A stretch of DNA of 64,000 nt, from assembly GCA_023544645.1 (NCBI GenBank), contig JAMJFO010000002.1:102532-166531 (forward strand), given 5' to 3'. The notes under the pieces were generated by a model. It had not been told where the DNA came from and made no database searches. It worked only from the letters and a program-made list of their open reading frames with translations. The number at the start of each line of letters is the position of its first letter. The first letter of the stretch is position 1. A program made the position numbers and the translations under genes. Origin of the DNA: Desulfobulbaceae bacterium (GTDB taxonomy: Bacteria > Desulfobacterota > Desulfobulbia > Desulfobulbales > Desulfobulbaceae). Of this stretch, positions 63,238-64,000 are shown in pieces.

Positions 63238-63564
63238 CTAATTTACCGCAGCAGGTTTTATTTTATTGACTATTGCATAGTGCTTAGCTATTTCCTCTTT
63301 AGTGAAACCTTCGGAACAAAAATCATTATGATCCGAAAATTTTGGCACAATAGTTTTCAATTCTTCAGTACGTGGAGCAAAGCTCATTCCCTCAATGTAA
63401 CGGGATCCCTGATCTAGAGCTACTACCGTCGGAACGATAGGTTTTTTGCTGCCATCAATATAGGAAGGTCCTTCTGTCTGGAAATCTATGTCAGCAGCTT
63501 GAGCTATTCCAGTTACACCTGCCAAAAATAATCCAGTAATTGTGTACGCTATTATTTTCCTCAT
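63238..63564 (-). CDS. Small secreted protein of unknown function
   Basis: A 108-residue protein from ATG 63564, which has AAGGAG seven to twelve bases upstream; a longer start at 63642 is less likely. It has a signal peptide ending AQA-AD (MRKIIAYTITGLFLAGVTGIAQAA region, residues 1-22). The mature part is polar, with one cysteine (NDFCSEGF) and a helical end EEIAKHYAIVNKI. No domain was recognised. It is co-directional with the WxMFLP protein gene, 160 bases upstream of it, but does not share its C-terminal motif. Confidence 0.65.
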   Translation of the reverse strand: MRKIIAYTITGLFLAGVTGIAQAADIDFQTEGPSYIDGSKKPIVPTVVALDQGSRYIEGMSFAPRTEELKTIVPKFSDHNDFCSEGFTKEEIAKHYAIVNKIKPAAVN

Positions 63565-63702
63565 TTTTTCTCTCCTTTTCACCTTGATGGTTTCAGTCCT
63601 TTTTGCAGTTAAATACCTCTTCATGAATATAAATGTATTCAATTTGAGTAATAACTATTCCATATTGCCATAACCTCAGACCTCCGGACCTCAAGGAAAC
63701 TG

Positions 63703-64000
63703 TTATGATACCAGCTCGTAGACCAGGCGCAATTCTGTACCGGGAAATTTTACCCGTGTTTCATTGAGTTCACGGCAGAGTTTTTTGATCGCCTCAGCGC
63801 TGCATTTGTTGGCCGGCTGGTGGAGGCGCACGGTGAGTGAACCTCTGGCGTAGTCCGGAAGAAGATCGGCTTCGGTTGCGTACAAGCTACGCAGCAGGCT
63901 GCGGGCTTCGTCCTGGTGGCACATGCTTCGGCGGAGAATGTTAGCCATGGCTGTTTCGGCGCGATAGGCGATCATTTTTATAGTATCGATAAAGTATTTG
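63703..64000 (-). CDS. Transposase-like protein, C-terminal part (cut by window edge)
   Basis: The frame is open to the window edge upstream of the ATG at 63975, so the true start lies outside. The visible end has KMIAYRAETAMANILR, LYATEADLLPDYARGSLTVRLHQ, seen as residues near the end, and FPGTELRLVYELVS. This resembles the C-terminus of large DDE-type transposases from Desulfobacterota, recalled from memory rather than checked. It suggests that an insertion element borders the accessory region. Element family and ends cannot be assigned from this fragment. Confidence 0.5.
   Translation of the reverse strand, partial: KYFIDTIKMIAYRAETAMANILRRSMCHQDEARSLLRSLYATEADLLPDYARGSLTVRLHQPANKCSAEAIKKLCRELNETRVKFPGTELRLVYELVS

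Overview
The window reads like the chromosome of an anaerobic, GC-rich member of the Desulfobacterota, most likely the Desulfobulbales (an inference from gene content; no rRNA gene or species-level marker is present). Pointers are an F-type ATPase operon in the order b', b, delta, alpha, gamma, beta, epsilon without subunits a and c, an acetate-uptake island (Acs, DUF294 protein, exonuclease, DUF4212 protein plus sodium:solute symporter), EF-P with EpmA, and a head-to-head olefin (ole) cluster joined to a dedicated type II fatty-acid-like gene set.

Layout. 1-1590: surE (5' cut by the window) and nfo. 1684-2395 (minus): a 38-residue ORF and a ribbon-helix-helix-like gene whose promoter carries six copies of an 8-bp motif. 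2558-3973 (minus): a sigma-54 activator, divergent from a sigma-54 promoter at 4325-4341 that heads a five-gene biosynthetic-looking operon (SpeD-like protein, GNAT, ATP-grasp, fold-III PLP decarboxylase, citrate synthase) followed by an MgtC-type gene. 10332-18333: a complete A/V-type ATPase operon. 18518-19643 (minus): a BigR/SqrR-like repressor with a DUF2892 protein, then an unknown membrane protein. 19909-27066: acetate activation and uptake. 27136-30642: an isochorismatase-family hydrolase and alaS. 30662-42354: ketosynthase, ACP, two CrtI-like flavoproteins, FabG, FabZ, a FabI-like reductase, DUF1232, then oleABCD. 42565-48644: F-type ATPase. 48733-59008: glutamate synthase small subunit, amidase, mutS, HIT protein, phosphodiesterase, efp, epmA, and an Nth-Xth fusion. 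59328-60454: membrane-anchored MsrAB. 60420-64000 looks accessory: IS remnants, a secreted phage-tail-sheath-like gene interrupted by an in-frame TAG, two secreted proteins, and the C-terminal end of a transposase-like gene.

How the parts fit. Energy metabolism is prominent: two rotary ATPases, one with a sodium-type c-subunit signature, and acetate import with activation to acetyl-CoA. The 30662-42354 block could build a polyunsaturated acyl chain on its own ACP, desaturate or isomerise it with flavoproteins, and condense two chains into a long olefin. The sigma-54 operon has the enzyme kinds of a small amide or metallophore-like pathway, but its product is unknown. The most novel-looking signals are that operon, the FAS-Ole block, an 11-residue C-terminal motif shared by two unrelated secreted proteins at 60784-63077, and the Nth-Xth fusion.
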